The position numbers and the translations under genes are program-made. The notes under the pieces are model-generated. The model was given only the letters and a program-made list of their open reading frames with translations. It searched no databases and was not told where the DNA came from. Below, piece by piece: positions 1 to 5,158 of a DNA stretch of 7,321 bases (its first letter is position 1; each line of letters opens with the position of its first letter). The DNA lies in contig JAJRUR010000217.1 of the NCBI GenBank assembly GCA_024277695.1, positions 1 to 7,321 of the forward strand. Reading direction: 5' to 3'. This DNA comes from Bacteroidota bacterium (GTDB lineage: Bacteria; Bacteroidota; Bacteroidia; Chitinophagales; Saprospiraceae).

Positions 1-144
1 AAATCCTGATATCCAAGCCCTAGATGCCCAATGAGCCGCCACATACTCACTTTGATGCTGGTCAGCACTATTTATGATATAGGCTTCAACTCCAAATTGG
101 TCCATTTTTTGCTGTAAGGCACTTAATCTTTGATTTATATTCAT
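1..144 (-). CDS. Aminopeptidase P-like (M24B) peptidase, N-terminal 48 codons only
   Basis: Reading the minus strand from the ATG at 144-142 gives 48 uninterrupted codons that run off the left edge. The peptide begins MNINQRLSALQQKMDQFGVE and contains AYIINSADQHQSEYVA followed by SRAWISGF. This is the start of the creatinase-like N-terminal domain of Xaa-Pro aminopeptidases of the three-domain, XPNPEP1-like type, in which a (P/N)S(A/T)DxHQSEY motif and a WISGF(TGSAG) motif are conserved. Such enzymes remove an N-terminal residue before proline in the cytoplasm using two metal ions. The catalytic pita-bread domain is outside the window, so activity cannot be judged. The gene is divergent from rpoN across a 180-base AT-rich gap. 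I see no good Shine-Dalgarno and no consensus promoter on this strand. I leave the symbol blank because pepP usually denotes the shorter enterobacterial form. Confidence 0.8.
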   Translation of the reverse strand, partial: MNINQRLSALQQKMDQFGVEAYIINSADQHQSEYVAAHWASRAWISGF

Positions 145-181
145 AATTATCTATATTTTAATTAATTTTATATTAAAAAAT

Positions 182-211
182 TATGTAATATGAAATATCT
201 TACTACATTTG
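182..211 (+). promoter_or_regulatory. Candidate Bacteroidota sigma-A promoter for rpoN
   Basis: TACATTTG at 204-211 matches all fixed positions of the Bacteroidota -7 consensus TAnnTTTG. Eighteen bases upstream, TATG at 182-185 is a 3-of-4 match to the -33 element TTTG. Transcription would begin around 217, leaving a 5' leader of about 108 bases before the rpoN start codon. The region is very AT-rich, so chance matches are likelier than usual. The -33 half is weak, and there is no direct evidence of use. Confidence 0.45.
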
Positions 212-324
212 TCTTTATAAAACTAAAATATTTTTAACTTTTTATCTTATTGCCTTGTTTAAAAAGTAGTTCTAGATAAAAGACAATAAAGATAAAGACT
301 TTTACGACTTAAAAAAATAGAGGA

Positions 325-1668
325 ATGCTGAAACAAAATTTATCCCAAAAAATGATTCAGAAGTTGTCTCCACAACAGATTCAACTTATGAAACTACTAC
401 AAATTCCGACTACCTCCCTAGAGCAACGTATCAAAGAAGAACTCGAGTCCAATCCGGCTCTAGAAGAAGGTAACCCTTCGGAGGAAGTAGAAGAACTTAA
501 TGAAGACAGAGAACCTATAGAAGACGAGTACCGAGAAGAAGAAACCTTTGAGCTCAATGATTATCTCGAAGAATACATCGACGATGACCCTATCATCTAT
601 AGCAAATATACCAACAACAACCCTGCCCTCGAAGATCAAGACAGAGAGCGCCCCATGTTTGTAGAGCAGTCATATCACGAATATTTACTCTCTCAGCTAC
701 ATATGAAAAAAGGCCTGAGTGATCGTCAAAAGCTCATCGCAACACAGATCATCGGTAGCATAGACCAAGACGGTTATCTGAGGCGCGCACCAAGTGCCAT
801 CGTTGATGATCTCCTTTTTGCCCAAAATCTTGAACTCACCGAAGAGGAAGTGCTGCAAGTACTAGAATTGGTACAACAGTTTGACCCTATAGGTACAGGA
901 GCTCGCAACCTTCAAGAGTGCCTTGACTTACAACTCGATTACAAGAAAAAAGCCTTAGAGCAAGAAGGAAAAACCATATCTTCACATCTGCACATAGCCC
1001 GCCTAATCATAAAAGATCACTTTGAGCATTTTTCAAAAAAGCACTACAACAAGCTGCTCAGTATCCTCAATCTCAGTGAAGAAAATTTGAGAAATGCTTT
1101 GGACGAAATCCTCAAACTCAACCCCAAACCCGCTAGTAGTTTTCGATATGGCAGCCAGGACAACACCGTATATATCATACCCGACTTCATCATTACCAAC
1201 CAAGACGGAGAGCTCCACCTGACACTCAACACCCGCAATGCCCCTGACTTAAGAGTCAATGATCACTATCAGGAGATGCTAGGCTCTTATCGCCGTCGAA
1301 AAGAAAAAAAACTCACCACCAAAACCGAAACAGAGGCTATTCGATTTATCAAGCAAAAAATAGATTCGGCAAAATGGTTTATCGATGCCATCAAACAAAG
1401 ACAAGATACTATGTACAGGACGATGTACGCTATCCTGCAATACCAATACGAATATTTCCTCACCGGTGATGAAAAAAATATCCGCCCGATGATCCTCAAA
1501 GATATAGCAGAACTCACCAATCGAGATCTCTCTACCATCAGTAGAGTGGCGAATAGCAAATACGTGCAAACAGAATTTGGCACCAAATGCTTAAAAGAAT
1601 TTTTTTCCGAATCTATGCTTATGGAAGACGGGTCTGAAGTCTCTACACTTGAAGTAAAAAAATATTGA
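325..1668 (+). CDS. rpoN: RNA polymerase sigma-54 factor RpoN, main reading frame lacking the C-terminal RpoN box
   Basis: Sigma-54 directs core RNA polymerase to -24/-12 promoters and needs an AAA+ activator to open DNA. The 447-residue frame shows region I at residues 1-48 (LSPQQIQLMKLLQ, then ELESNPALEE). A very acidic region II follows at about 49-110, then the core-binding domain with FDPIGTGARNLQECL at 186-200 and LNPKPASSF at 265-273. The DNA-binding part includes WFIDAIKQRQDTM at 351-363 and the helix-turn-helix around 391-428 (LKDIAELTNRDLSTISRVAN). The frame ends abruptly after EVKK at TAT-TGA. The rest of region III, including the RpoN box that contacts the -24 element, lies in the -1 frame from 1662 to 1826. 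Reading across the A7 run restores a 500-residue protein of normal family length. As written, the 447-residue product should be unable to recognise -24/-12 promoters. The start is the ATG at 325, matching the usual MLKQNL-type N-terminus. AGAGGA abuts it too closely for a standard Shine-Dalgarno. Confidence 0.93.
   Translation: MLKQNLSQKMIQKLSPQQIQLMKLLQIPTTSLEQRIKEELESNPALEEGNPSEEVEELNEDREPIEDEYREEETFELNDYLEEYIDDDPIIYSKYTNNNPALEDQDRERPMFVEQSYHEYLLSQLHMKKGLSDRQKLIATQIIGSIDQDGYLRRAPSAIVDDLLFAQNLELTEEEVLQVLELVQQFDPIGTGARNLQECLDLQLDYKKKALEQEGKTISSHLHIARLIIKDHFEHFSKKHYNKLLSILNLSEENLRNALDEILKLNPKPASSFRYGSQDNTVYIIPDFIITNQDGELHLTLNTRNAPDLRVNDHYQEMLGSYRRRKEKKLTTKTETEAIRFIKQKIDSAKWFIDAIKQRQDTMYRTMYAILQYQYEYFLTGDEKNIRPMILKDIAELTNRDLSTISRVANSKYVQTEFGTKCLKEFFSESMLMEDGSEVSTLEVKKY
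1656..1662 (+). other. A7 slippery heptamer at the rpoN frame break
   Basis: In the rpoN frame the bases read GT[A AAA AAA] TAT TGA, an X_XXY_YYZ heptamer of the A_AAA_AAA kind. A -1 slip of both tRNAs would give GTA AAA AAA ATA TTG ACA, that is V-K-K-I-L-T, exactly the continuation expected of RpoN. Insertion of one extra A by RNA polymerase slippage gives the same peptide. A 5-bp hairpin, TTGAC 1665-1669 with GTCAA 1681-1685, follows almost directly. Its spacing is shorter than is typical for a stimulatory structure, and no Shine-Dalgarno-like element sits 10-14 bases upstream. A missed base in a homopolymer would look identical. Confidence 0.6.
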
Positions 1669-1826
1669 CAGATATCATCCGTCAAGAAGATAAGAAAAAG
1701 CCCTATTCGGACGAAAAACTAAAACTACTACTCAAAGAAAAAGGCTATTCGATAGCTCGGCGTACTGTCGCCAAATATCGCGAACAACTCGGCATTCCGG
1801 TCGCCCGATTGCGTAGAGAATTCTGA
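1662..1826 (+). pseudogene. rpoN: C-terminal part of RpoN with the RpoN box, in the -1 frame
   Basis: From the ATA at 1662 this frame gives 54 codons (ILTDIIRQEDKKKPYSDEKL and onward) ending in PVARLRREF and TGA at 1824-1826. ARRTVAKYRE at 1755-1784 is the invariant RpoN box (residues 478-487 of the restored protein), which binds the -24 promoter element. The strict agreement with the family through to the natural C-terminus shows that this segment has not decayed. That argues for a very recent indel, a sequence error, or continued translation by recoding. There is no independent start codon with a ribosome site, so it is not a separate gene. Pseudogene is used here only to mark the broken frame. 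Confidence 0.9.
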
Positions 1827-1865
1827 GCACTTGATCCGTAATCCTGCACTTCTGTAAAATTGATT

Positions 1866-1895
1866 TTTGTAATTCCTTATGAATCTGTACTTTTG
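1866..1895 (+). promoter_or_regulatory. Consensus Bacteroidota promoter ahead of the small membrane protein
   Basis: TTTG at 1866-1869 and TACTTTTG at 1888-1895 match the -33 element TTTG and the -7 element TAnnTTTG in full, separated by 18 bases. Transcription would start near 1901, leaving a leader of about 18 bases before the ATG at 1919. Complete matches to both boxes at this spacing make it the best promoter in the window. It separates the small gene, and possibly the dehydrogenase and channel genes downstream, from rpoN expression. Confidence 0.65.
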
Positions 1896-1918
1896 AGCTT
1901 TTTAAAATCAATAGAACT

Positions 1919-2047
1919 ATGTCACATATAGAAAATAAAGGTACTAAGGGTTGGGTGTTCTTGGGGATTGTATTGTTTTTTTTGGGTTTCATCATACTTT
2001 GGTGGTATGTCTTATCTCAAAATATGAATGGACTCCCTACCCCATAA
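1919..2047 (+). CDS. Small single-pass membrane protein, 42 residues, unknown function
   Basis: ATG at 1919-1921 opens a 42-codon frame ending in TAA at 2045-2047. The peptide starts MSHIENKGTKGW, continues with one hydrophobic segment (about residues 12-33, VFLGIVLFFLGFIILWWYVL) and ends with a short polar tail SQNMNGLPTP. The Lys and Gly-rich N-terminus before the span suggests an N-in, C-out orientation. Short length does not count against the gene here: a full-consensus promoter ends 23 bases before the start, and the composition is that of a designed membrane span rather than random AT-rich translation. I do not recognise a family. It could be a small subunit or regulator of a membrane complex, but nothing nearby identifies a partner. 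No Shine-Dalgarno is obvious, as is common in this phylum. Confidence 0.65.
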   Translation: MSHIENKGTKGWVFLGIVLFFLGFIILWWYVLSQNMNGLPTP

Positions 2048-2189
2048 ATCATTTTGCTTTCGCTAAAGCACAGACCATTTTTATACCCTATACTGTCTCA
2101 AGGCGCGTCTTGAAGGATGTACAAACCCTTGACCTATGCGTCAGGTGGCAAGAAAACTTTTCTAATAATTTACAAAAAAAATATATACT

Positions 2190-3716
2190 ATGAATACTGA
2201 ATTTCTAAAAAATTTGGGGCTGGATCGACACAATGCAGGCACTTCTACAGGGATGGAATGGAGTGCGTCCAAAAGACGCATCGAGTCGTATTCGCCCGTA
2301 GATGGCAAGCTCATCGGTACTTCCAGTGTCACTTCCAAAGCAGAATACGAACAGGTCATCAAAACCGCCCAAGCTGCATTTTTGGAGTGGCGATTGGTAC
2401 CGGCACCCAAACGCGGAGAGATCATCCGTCAGTATGGTGATGTGCTACGCATAAATAAAAAGTCCTTAGGTCAGCTCGTCTCATATGAGATGGGTAAGTC
2501 TTTTCAAGAAGGTCTTGGTGAGGTACAGGAGATGATCGATATTTGTGATTTTGCAGTAGGTCTGTCGCGCCAGCTTTACGGTCTGACGATGCACTCCGAG
2601 CGCCCGGGACATCGGATGTACGAACAATGGCACCCTCTGGGGATCGTCGGAGTGATTTCTGCTTTTAATTTTCCCGTAGCCGTCTGGTCATGGAACGCAA
2701 TGATAGCACTTGTATGCGGAAATGTTTGCGTTTGGAAAGCCAGCGAAAAAGTGCCTCTTTGTGCTATTGCTTGTCAAAAATTATTCCAAAAAGTCATCAA
2801 AAAGAACAAACTCCCTGAAGGTATCAGCAATATCATCAACGGAGATTATCGCATCGGTCAGCTGATGACTCGCGATCGCAGAGTAGCACTCATCTCCGCT
2901 ACCGGAAGTACCCGAATGGGTAAAGCCGTAGGAATGGATGTCGCTCAGCGCTTAGGAAAATCCTTGCTCGAACTCGGAGGCAATAATGCCATCATCGTGA
3001 CACCATCCGCCGATCTAAAAATCGTACTGACAGGAGCCATTTTTGGAGCAGTAGGTACAGCAGGTCAGCGATGTACTTCTACTCGCAGACTTATCGTCCA
3101 CGAATCGATTTATGACCAAGTCAGAGATGCTTTGGCGCAAGCTTATAGCCAACTAAAAATCGGCAACCCATTGGATGCCCAAAATCACCTGGGCCCCCTC
3201 ATCGACAAACAAGCAGTCAAAATGTATCTCCAAGCACTCAAAGAAATCAAAAAACAAAAAGGCAGCATGCTGGTCGAGGGAGGAGTGCTATCCGGTGCAG
3301 CATATAAGTCAGGCTGTTATGTCCTACCGGCAATCGCCGAGGTAAGCCCAAAAATGAGCATCGTCAAAACAGAAACCTTTGCCCCGATTCTTTACTTGAT
3401 GAAATACAAAACACTCGATGAGGCGATTGCCATCCAAAATGATGTGCCGCAAGGACTTTCCTCAGCCATTATGACCAATGAACTCAGAGAGGCTGAACAG
3501 TTCTTATCTTGCTCAGGGTCAGACTGCGGTATAGCCAATGTCAATATCGGCACAAGCGGTGCAGAAATCGGTGGAGCTTTCGGTGGTGAAAAAGAAACAG
3601 GAGGTGGGCGCGAAAGTGGCTCCGATAGTTGGAAAGCATATATGCGACGACAAACCAATACAATCAACTATAGCAAAGAACTTCCACTGGCTCAAGGAAT
3701 AAAATTTGATATTTAA
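2190..3716 (+). CDS. ALDH7 (antiquitin-type) aldehyde dehydrogenase, probable aminoadipate-semialdehyde dehydrogenase
   Basis: This is a full-length (508 residues) NAD(P)-dependent aldehyde dehydrogenase. Visible active-site elements are the oxyanion Asn160 in SAFNFPVAVWSWN, cofactor-binding Lys183 in VWKASEK, the Rossmann-loop segment SATGSTRMGK (236-245), general base Glu261 in LELGGNNAI, nucleophile Cys295 in GTAGQRCTSTRRL, and Glu395 in KTETFAPIL. The C-terminal blocks SGAEIGGAFGGEKETGGGRE (456-475), KAYMRRQTNTINYSKELPLA and QGIKFDI closely resemble the vertebrate and bacterial ALDH7 group. Members oxidise alpha-aminoadipate semialdehyde (in equilibrium with piperideine-6-carboxylate) to aminoadipate in lysine catabolism. 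Some also act on betaine or lipid-derived aldehydes, so substrate is inferred, not shown. The protein has no signal peptide and should be cytoplasmic. The start at 2190 fits the family N-terminus; the ribosome site is AT-rich without a clear Shine-Dalgarno. A mechanosensitive channel gene follows after 24 bases, suggesting cotranscription and perhaps a shared link to osmotic stress. Confidence 0.93.
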   Translation: MNTEFLKNLGLDRHNAGTSTGMEWSASKRRIESYSPVDGKLIGTSSVTSKAEYEQVIKTAQAAFLEWRLVPAPKRGEIIRQYGDVLRINKKSLGQLVSYEMGKSFQEGLGEVQEMIDICDFAVGLSRQLYGLTMHSERPGHRMYEQWHPLGIVGVISAFNFPVAVWSWNAMIALVCGNVCVWKASEKVPLCAIACQKLFQKVIKKNKLPEGISNIINGDYRIGQLMTRDRRVALISATGSTRMGKAVGMDVAQRLGKSLLELGGNNAIIVTPSADLKIVLTGAIFGAVGTAGQRCTSTRRLIVHESIYDQVRDALAQAYSQLKIGNPLDAQNHLGPLIDKQAVKMYLQALKEIKKQKGSMLVEGGVLSGAAYKSGCYVLPAIAEVSPKMSIVKTETFAPILYLMKYKTLDEAIAIQNDVPQGLSSAIMTNELREAEQFLSCSGSDCGIANVNIGTSGAEIGGAFGGEKETGGGRESGSDSWKAYMRRQTNTINYSKELPLAQGIKFDI

Positions 3717-3740
3717 AAATACATAATTATTAATGAATCT

Positions 3741-4571
3741 ATGGAACAAGCAGATTTTTTGACAAAAAAACTATCGGATTACGGAGAAGCACTTTTTGAT
3801 TTTTTGCCTAATTTGATCGGGGCGTTACTCGTATTGTGGATTGGTCTTAAAGTGATCAAGAAACTTCATCAAATCATTCAGCGTCTCTTGGACAAAGTAA
3901 ATATGAGTCAGGCCCTAAAGCCTTTTTTGCTCTCCCTGCTCGACGTGTCGCTCAAGATCTTCTTATTCTTGACTGTAGCAGGTATTATTGGTTTCAATAC
4001 ATCTAGCTTGATGGCTCTCGTCGCAGCCATGGGCTTTGCCGTAGGTATGGCACTACAGGGCAGTCTCGGAAACTTTGCCGCCGGAGTCATGTTACTCATC
4101 TTCAAGCCTTATAAAGTAGGGGACGTCATAGAAGTAGATGGCTATCAAGGAAAAGTAACCGAAATACAAATTTTTAATACCCTACTCACAACCCCTGACG
4201 GGCGCAATGTGATCGTCCCCAACTCCAAAGCTTCCGGTGATACTATCGTCAACCATAGTTCAGACGGTAGTATTCGTGTAGATGTATTTACCTATATGCC
4301 CTATGAAGAGGATTTCGAAAAAATAGAAAAACTACTTAAAAATGCCTTGGCCGACCATCCCAAAATCCTCCATGACCTAAAAACAGCTGTTGATATCGAA
4401 TCTTATGAAAGCCATAGTATCAAACTGGGCATCTTTGTTTATTGTCATCCGGACGATTATTGGCCGGTTTATTATGATATCAATCGCATCATCAAAAAGA
4501 CCTTTGGTGCACATGGTATAAAAGTAGCATACTCTGAAGGTGTCGAGCTAGGAACAATCGGCAAAAGCTAA
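3741..4571 (+). CDS. Small-conductance mechanosensitive channel, MscS family
   Basis: MscS channels open when membrane tension rises and release solutes on hypo-osmotic shock. At 276 residues the protein has the compact layout of E. coli MscS (286). Transmembrane helices lie at about 22-40 (LPNLIGALLVLWIGLKVI), 62-84 and 86-121. The pore helix TM3 carries the family pattern GFAVGMALQGSLGNFAAGVM, where Gly107 and Gly115 correspond to the hinge-region Gly113 and Gly121 of E. coli. The cytoplasmic beta domain follows (KPYKVGDVIEVDGYQGKVTE, then TTPDGRNVIVPNSKASGDTI), and then the alpha/beta domain that forms the cage with seven-fold symmetry. The final beta strand is present (GIKVAYSEG), so the gene appears intact. 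It lies 24 bases after the ALDH7 gene and is probably read from the same transcript. There is no tight terminator after its stop; the first strong one is at 4926-4968. Confidence 0.93.
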   Translation: MEQADFLTKKLSDYGEALFDFLPNLIGALLVLWIGLKVIKKLHQIIQRLLDKVNMSQALKPFLLSLLDVSLKIFLFLTVAGIIGFNTSSLMALVAAMGFAVGMALQGSLGNFAAGVMLLIFKPYKVGDVIEVDGYQGKVTEIQIFNTLLTTPDGRNVIVPNSKASGDTIVNHSSDGSIRVDVFTYMPYEEDFEKIEKLLKNALADHPKILHDLKTAVDIESYESHSIKLGIFVYCHPDDYWPVYYDINRIIKKTFGAHGIKVAYSEGVELGTIGKS

Positions 4572-4610
4572 CCCATAAGCCTATATAATTGTATGTAATG
4601 AACATATTTT

Positions 4611-4736
4611 ACAGGTCGCCCCGCCGGGGCTGCTTTAGTTGCATGCATCTATTTTGTCATCTGCTCCGGAGGAGCAAACGGTTTGTAGTAGCATCATAGG
4701 TACAAATATTGTTGTAGCGCCGTAGGTGCGACCTGT
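4611..4736. repeat. 126-bp intergenic element with inverted ends and three small hairpins
   Basis: The element is bounded by perfect 9-bp inverted ends, ACAGGTCGC (4611-4619) and GCGACCTGT (4728-4736). The similarity extends imperfectly inward to 18 of 23 positions. Inside are three 13-base hairpins of the same form: GCCCCgccGGGGC (4618-4630), GCTCCggaGGAGC (4663-4675) and GCGCCgtaGGTGC (4717-4729). Each has a 5-bp stem and a 3-base loop, and the stem differs between copies with pairing kept. A further inverted pair, TTTGTA 4682-4687 and TACAAA 4701-4706, lies between hairpins 2 and 3. It is GC-rich compared with its flanks, contains no gene, and shows no obvious target-site duplication. This is the look of a dispersed REP- or MITE-like element; similar GTCGC...GCGAC hairpin elements occur between genes in other Bacteroidota as I recall. 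Copy number cannot be seen from one window. Confidence 0.7.
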
Positions 4737-4920
4737 TCACCGCTTCTATTAAGCTATCCACTCAAATAATTATTTTACAGTACAATCCATAAGCTATTTT
4801 TGAGCAAGTGGATTTATTTAAGCTCAATCCATAGATTTTGACTACCGAAGCTTGTGTAATTATAGTTAAGCTATATCCTACTGGACAAATATTTGGGAAC
4901 TCAGACTCAGCGGTGCATTT
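4737..4920. other. AT-rich intergenic stretch with short repeated words
   Basis: No gene is seen here. The word AAGCT occurs five times (4751, 4791, 4820, 4848 and 4868), three of them as AAGCTAT. CAATCCATA occurs twice (4783-4791 and 4825-4833), and ATCCACT (4756-4762) is repeated inverted as AGTGGAT (4807-4813). The pattern is irregular. It may be a decayed repeat or leftover of an older insertion beside the tRNA, or simply low-complexity AT-rich sequence. Confidence 0.3.
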
Positions 4921-4925
4921 TTCGT

Positions 4926-4968
4926 AAAAAAGAAAGAGTACTGCTCTGAGGAGCAATACTCTTTTTTT
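4926..4968 (-). terminator. Strong rho-independent terminator after tRNA-Cys, symmetrical in both directions
   Basis: AAAGAGTA (4933-4940) pairs with TACTCTTT (4957-4964), and TGCTC (4942-4946) pairs with GAGCA (4951-4955). There is one C-A mismatch and a four-base loop. On the minus strand the 13-bp stem is followed by a U-rich tract (complement of the A run at 4926-4931, with one interruption), 12 bases after the end of tRNA-Cys. On the plus strand it ends in seven T at 4962-4968, so it can also stop transcripts arriving from the MscS gene. Confidence 0.88.
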
Positions 4969-4980
4969 GCAAAGTGTTTG

Positions 4981-5051
4981 AGGTCGGGAGCGGATTCGAA
5001 CCGCCGTACATGGTTTTGCAGACCACTGCCTAGCCACTCGGCCACCCGACC
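4981..5051 (-). tRNA. tRNA-Cys, anticodon GCA
   Basis: The 71-base minus-strand sequence folds as a standard cloverleaf. The acceptor stem is GGTCGGG (5051-5045) with CCCGACC (4988-4982) and discriminator U at 4981, the base typical of tRNA-Cys. The D arm has GCC paired with GGC and loop GAGTGGCTA. The anticodon stem GTGGT/ACCAT encloses loop CTGCAAA with anticodon GCA. The variable region is GTAC, and the T arm is GGCGG-TTCGAAT-CCGCT. CCA is not encoded, so it must be added after transcription. A terminator lies directly downstream and a -7 promoter element directly upstream, so the gene looks like an independent single-tRNA unit. Confidence 0.96.
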
Positions 5052-5061
5052 ATTGAGGCGG

Positions 5062-5069
5062 CAAATATA
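5062..5069 (-). promoter_or_regulatory. -7 promoter element of tRNA-Cys
   Basis: Read on the minus strand the bases are TATATTTG, a full match to TAnnTTTG, ending 11 bases before the mature tRNA 5' end. Initiation near 5055 would give a very short leader. No TTTG is found at the expected -33 distance. The bases just downstream (GCCGCC) are GC-rich, the kind of discriminator seen at growth-rate-controlled stable-RNA promoters; such control here is only inference. Confidence 0.55.
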
Positions 5070-5158
5070 ACTACAAAACAGACACTTGTATTGTTTTTGG
5101 TGCGAATATTTATTGCAAGTATTTTAGAAACACAAGAAGTGCACCGGTCAGATCCTCA

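Noticed and set aside
156..178. TTTTAAT / ATTAAAA inverted repeat between the peptidase gene and rpoN
   Set aside because: A 7-bp palindrome of pure A and T is expected by chance in such AT-rich sequence; there is no second copy or known operator match.
1287..1685. 132-codon minus-strand ORF opposite the rpoN C-terminal region
   Set aside because: It lies antisense to a recognised gene, its translation resembles no family and has compositional bias from the opposite strand, and it has no promoter or ribosome site.
2055..2085. Hairpin TGCTTT-cgct-AAAGCA as a terminator of the small gene
   Set aside because: The stem is only 6 bp and the T run starts several bases after it, so intrinsic termination would be weak; kept only as part of the leader observation.
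1951..2193. 80-codon plus-strand ORF overlapping the small membrane protein and reaching the dehydrogenase start
   Set aside because: It is out of frame with the 42-residue ORF that has the consensus promoter, starts inside it, and its translation has no recognisable pattern; it reads through leader palindromes and AT-rich sequence.
4611..4736. CRISPR-like array
   Set aside because: The three palindromes are 13 bases long, differ in sequence and are unevenly spaced, with no repeated long direct repeat and no cas genes.
4981..5051. tRNA-Cys as an attachment site of an integrated element
   Set aside because: No second copy of the tRNA 3' end and no integrase gene are present in the window.
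4762..5064. 100-codon minus-strand ORF across tRNA-Cys and the terminator
   Set aside because: It translates the tRNA and a hairpin terminator, so the open frame is accidental.
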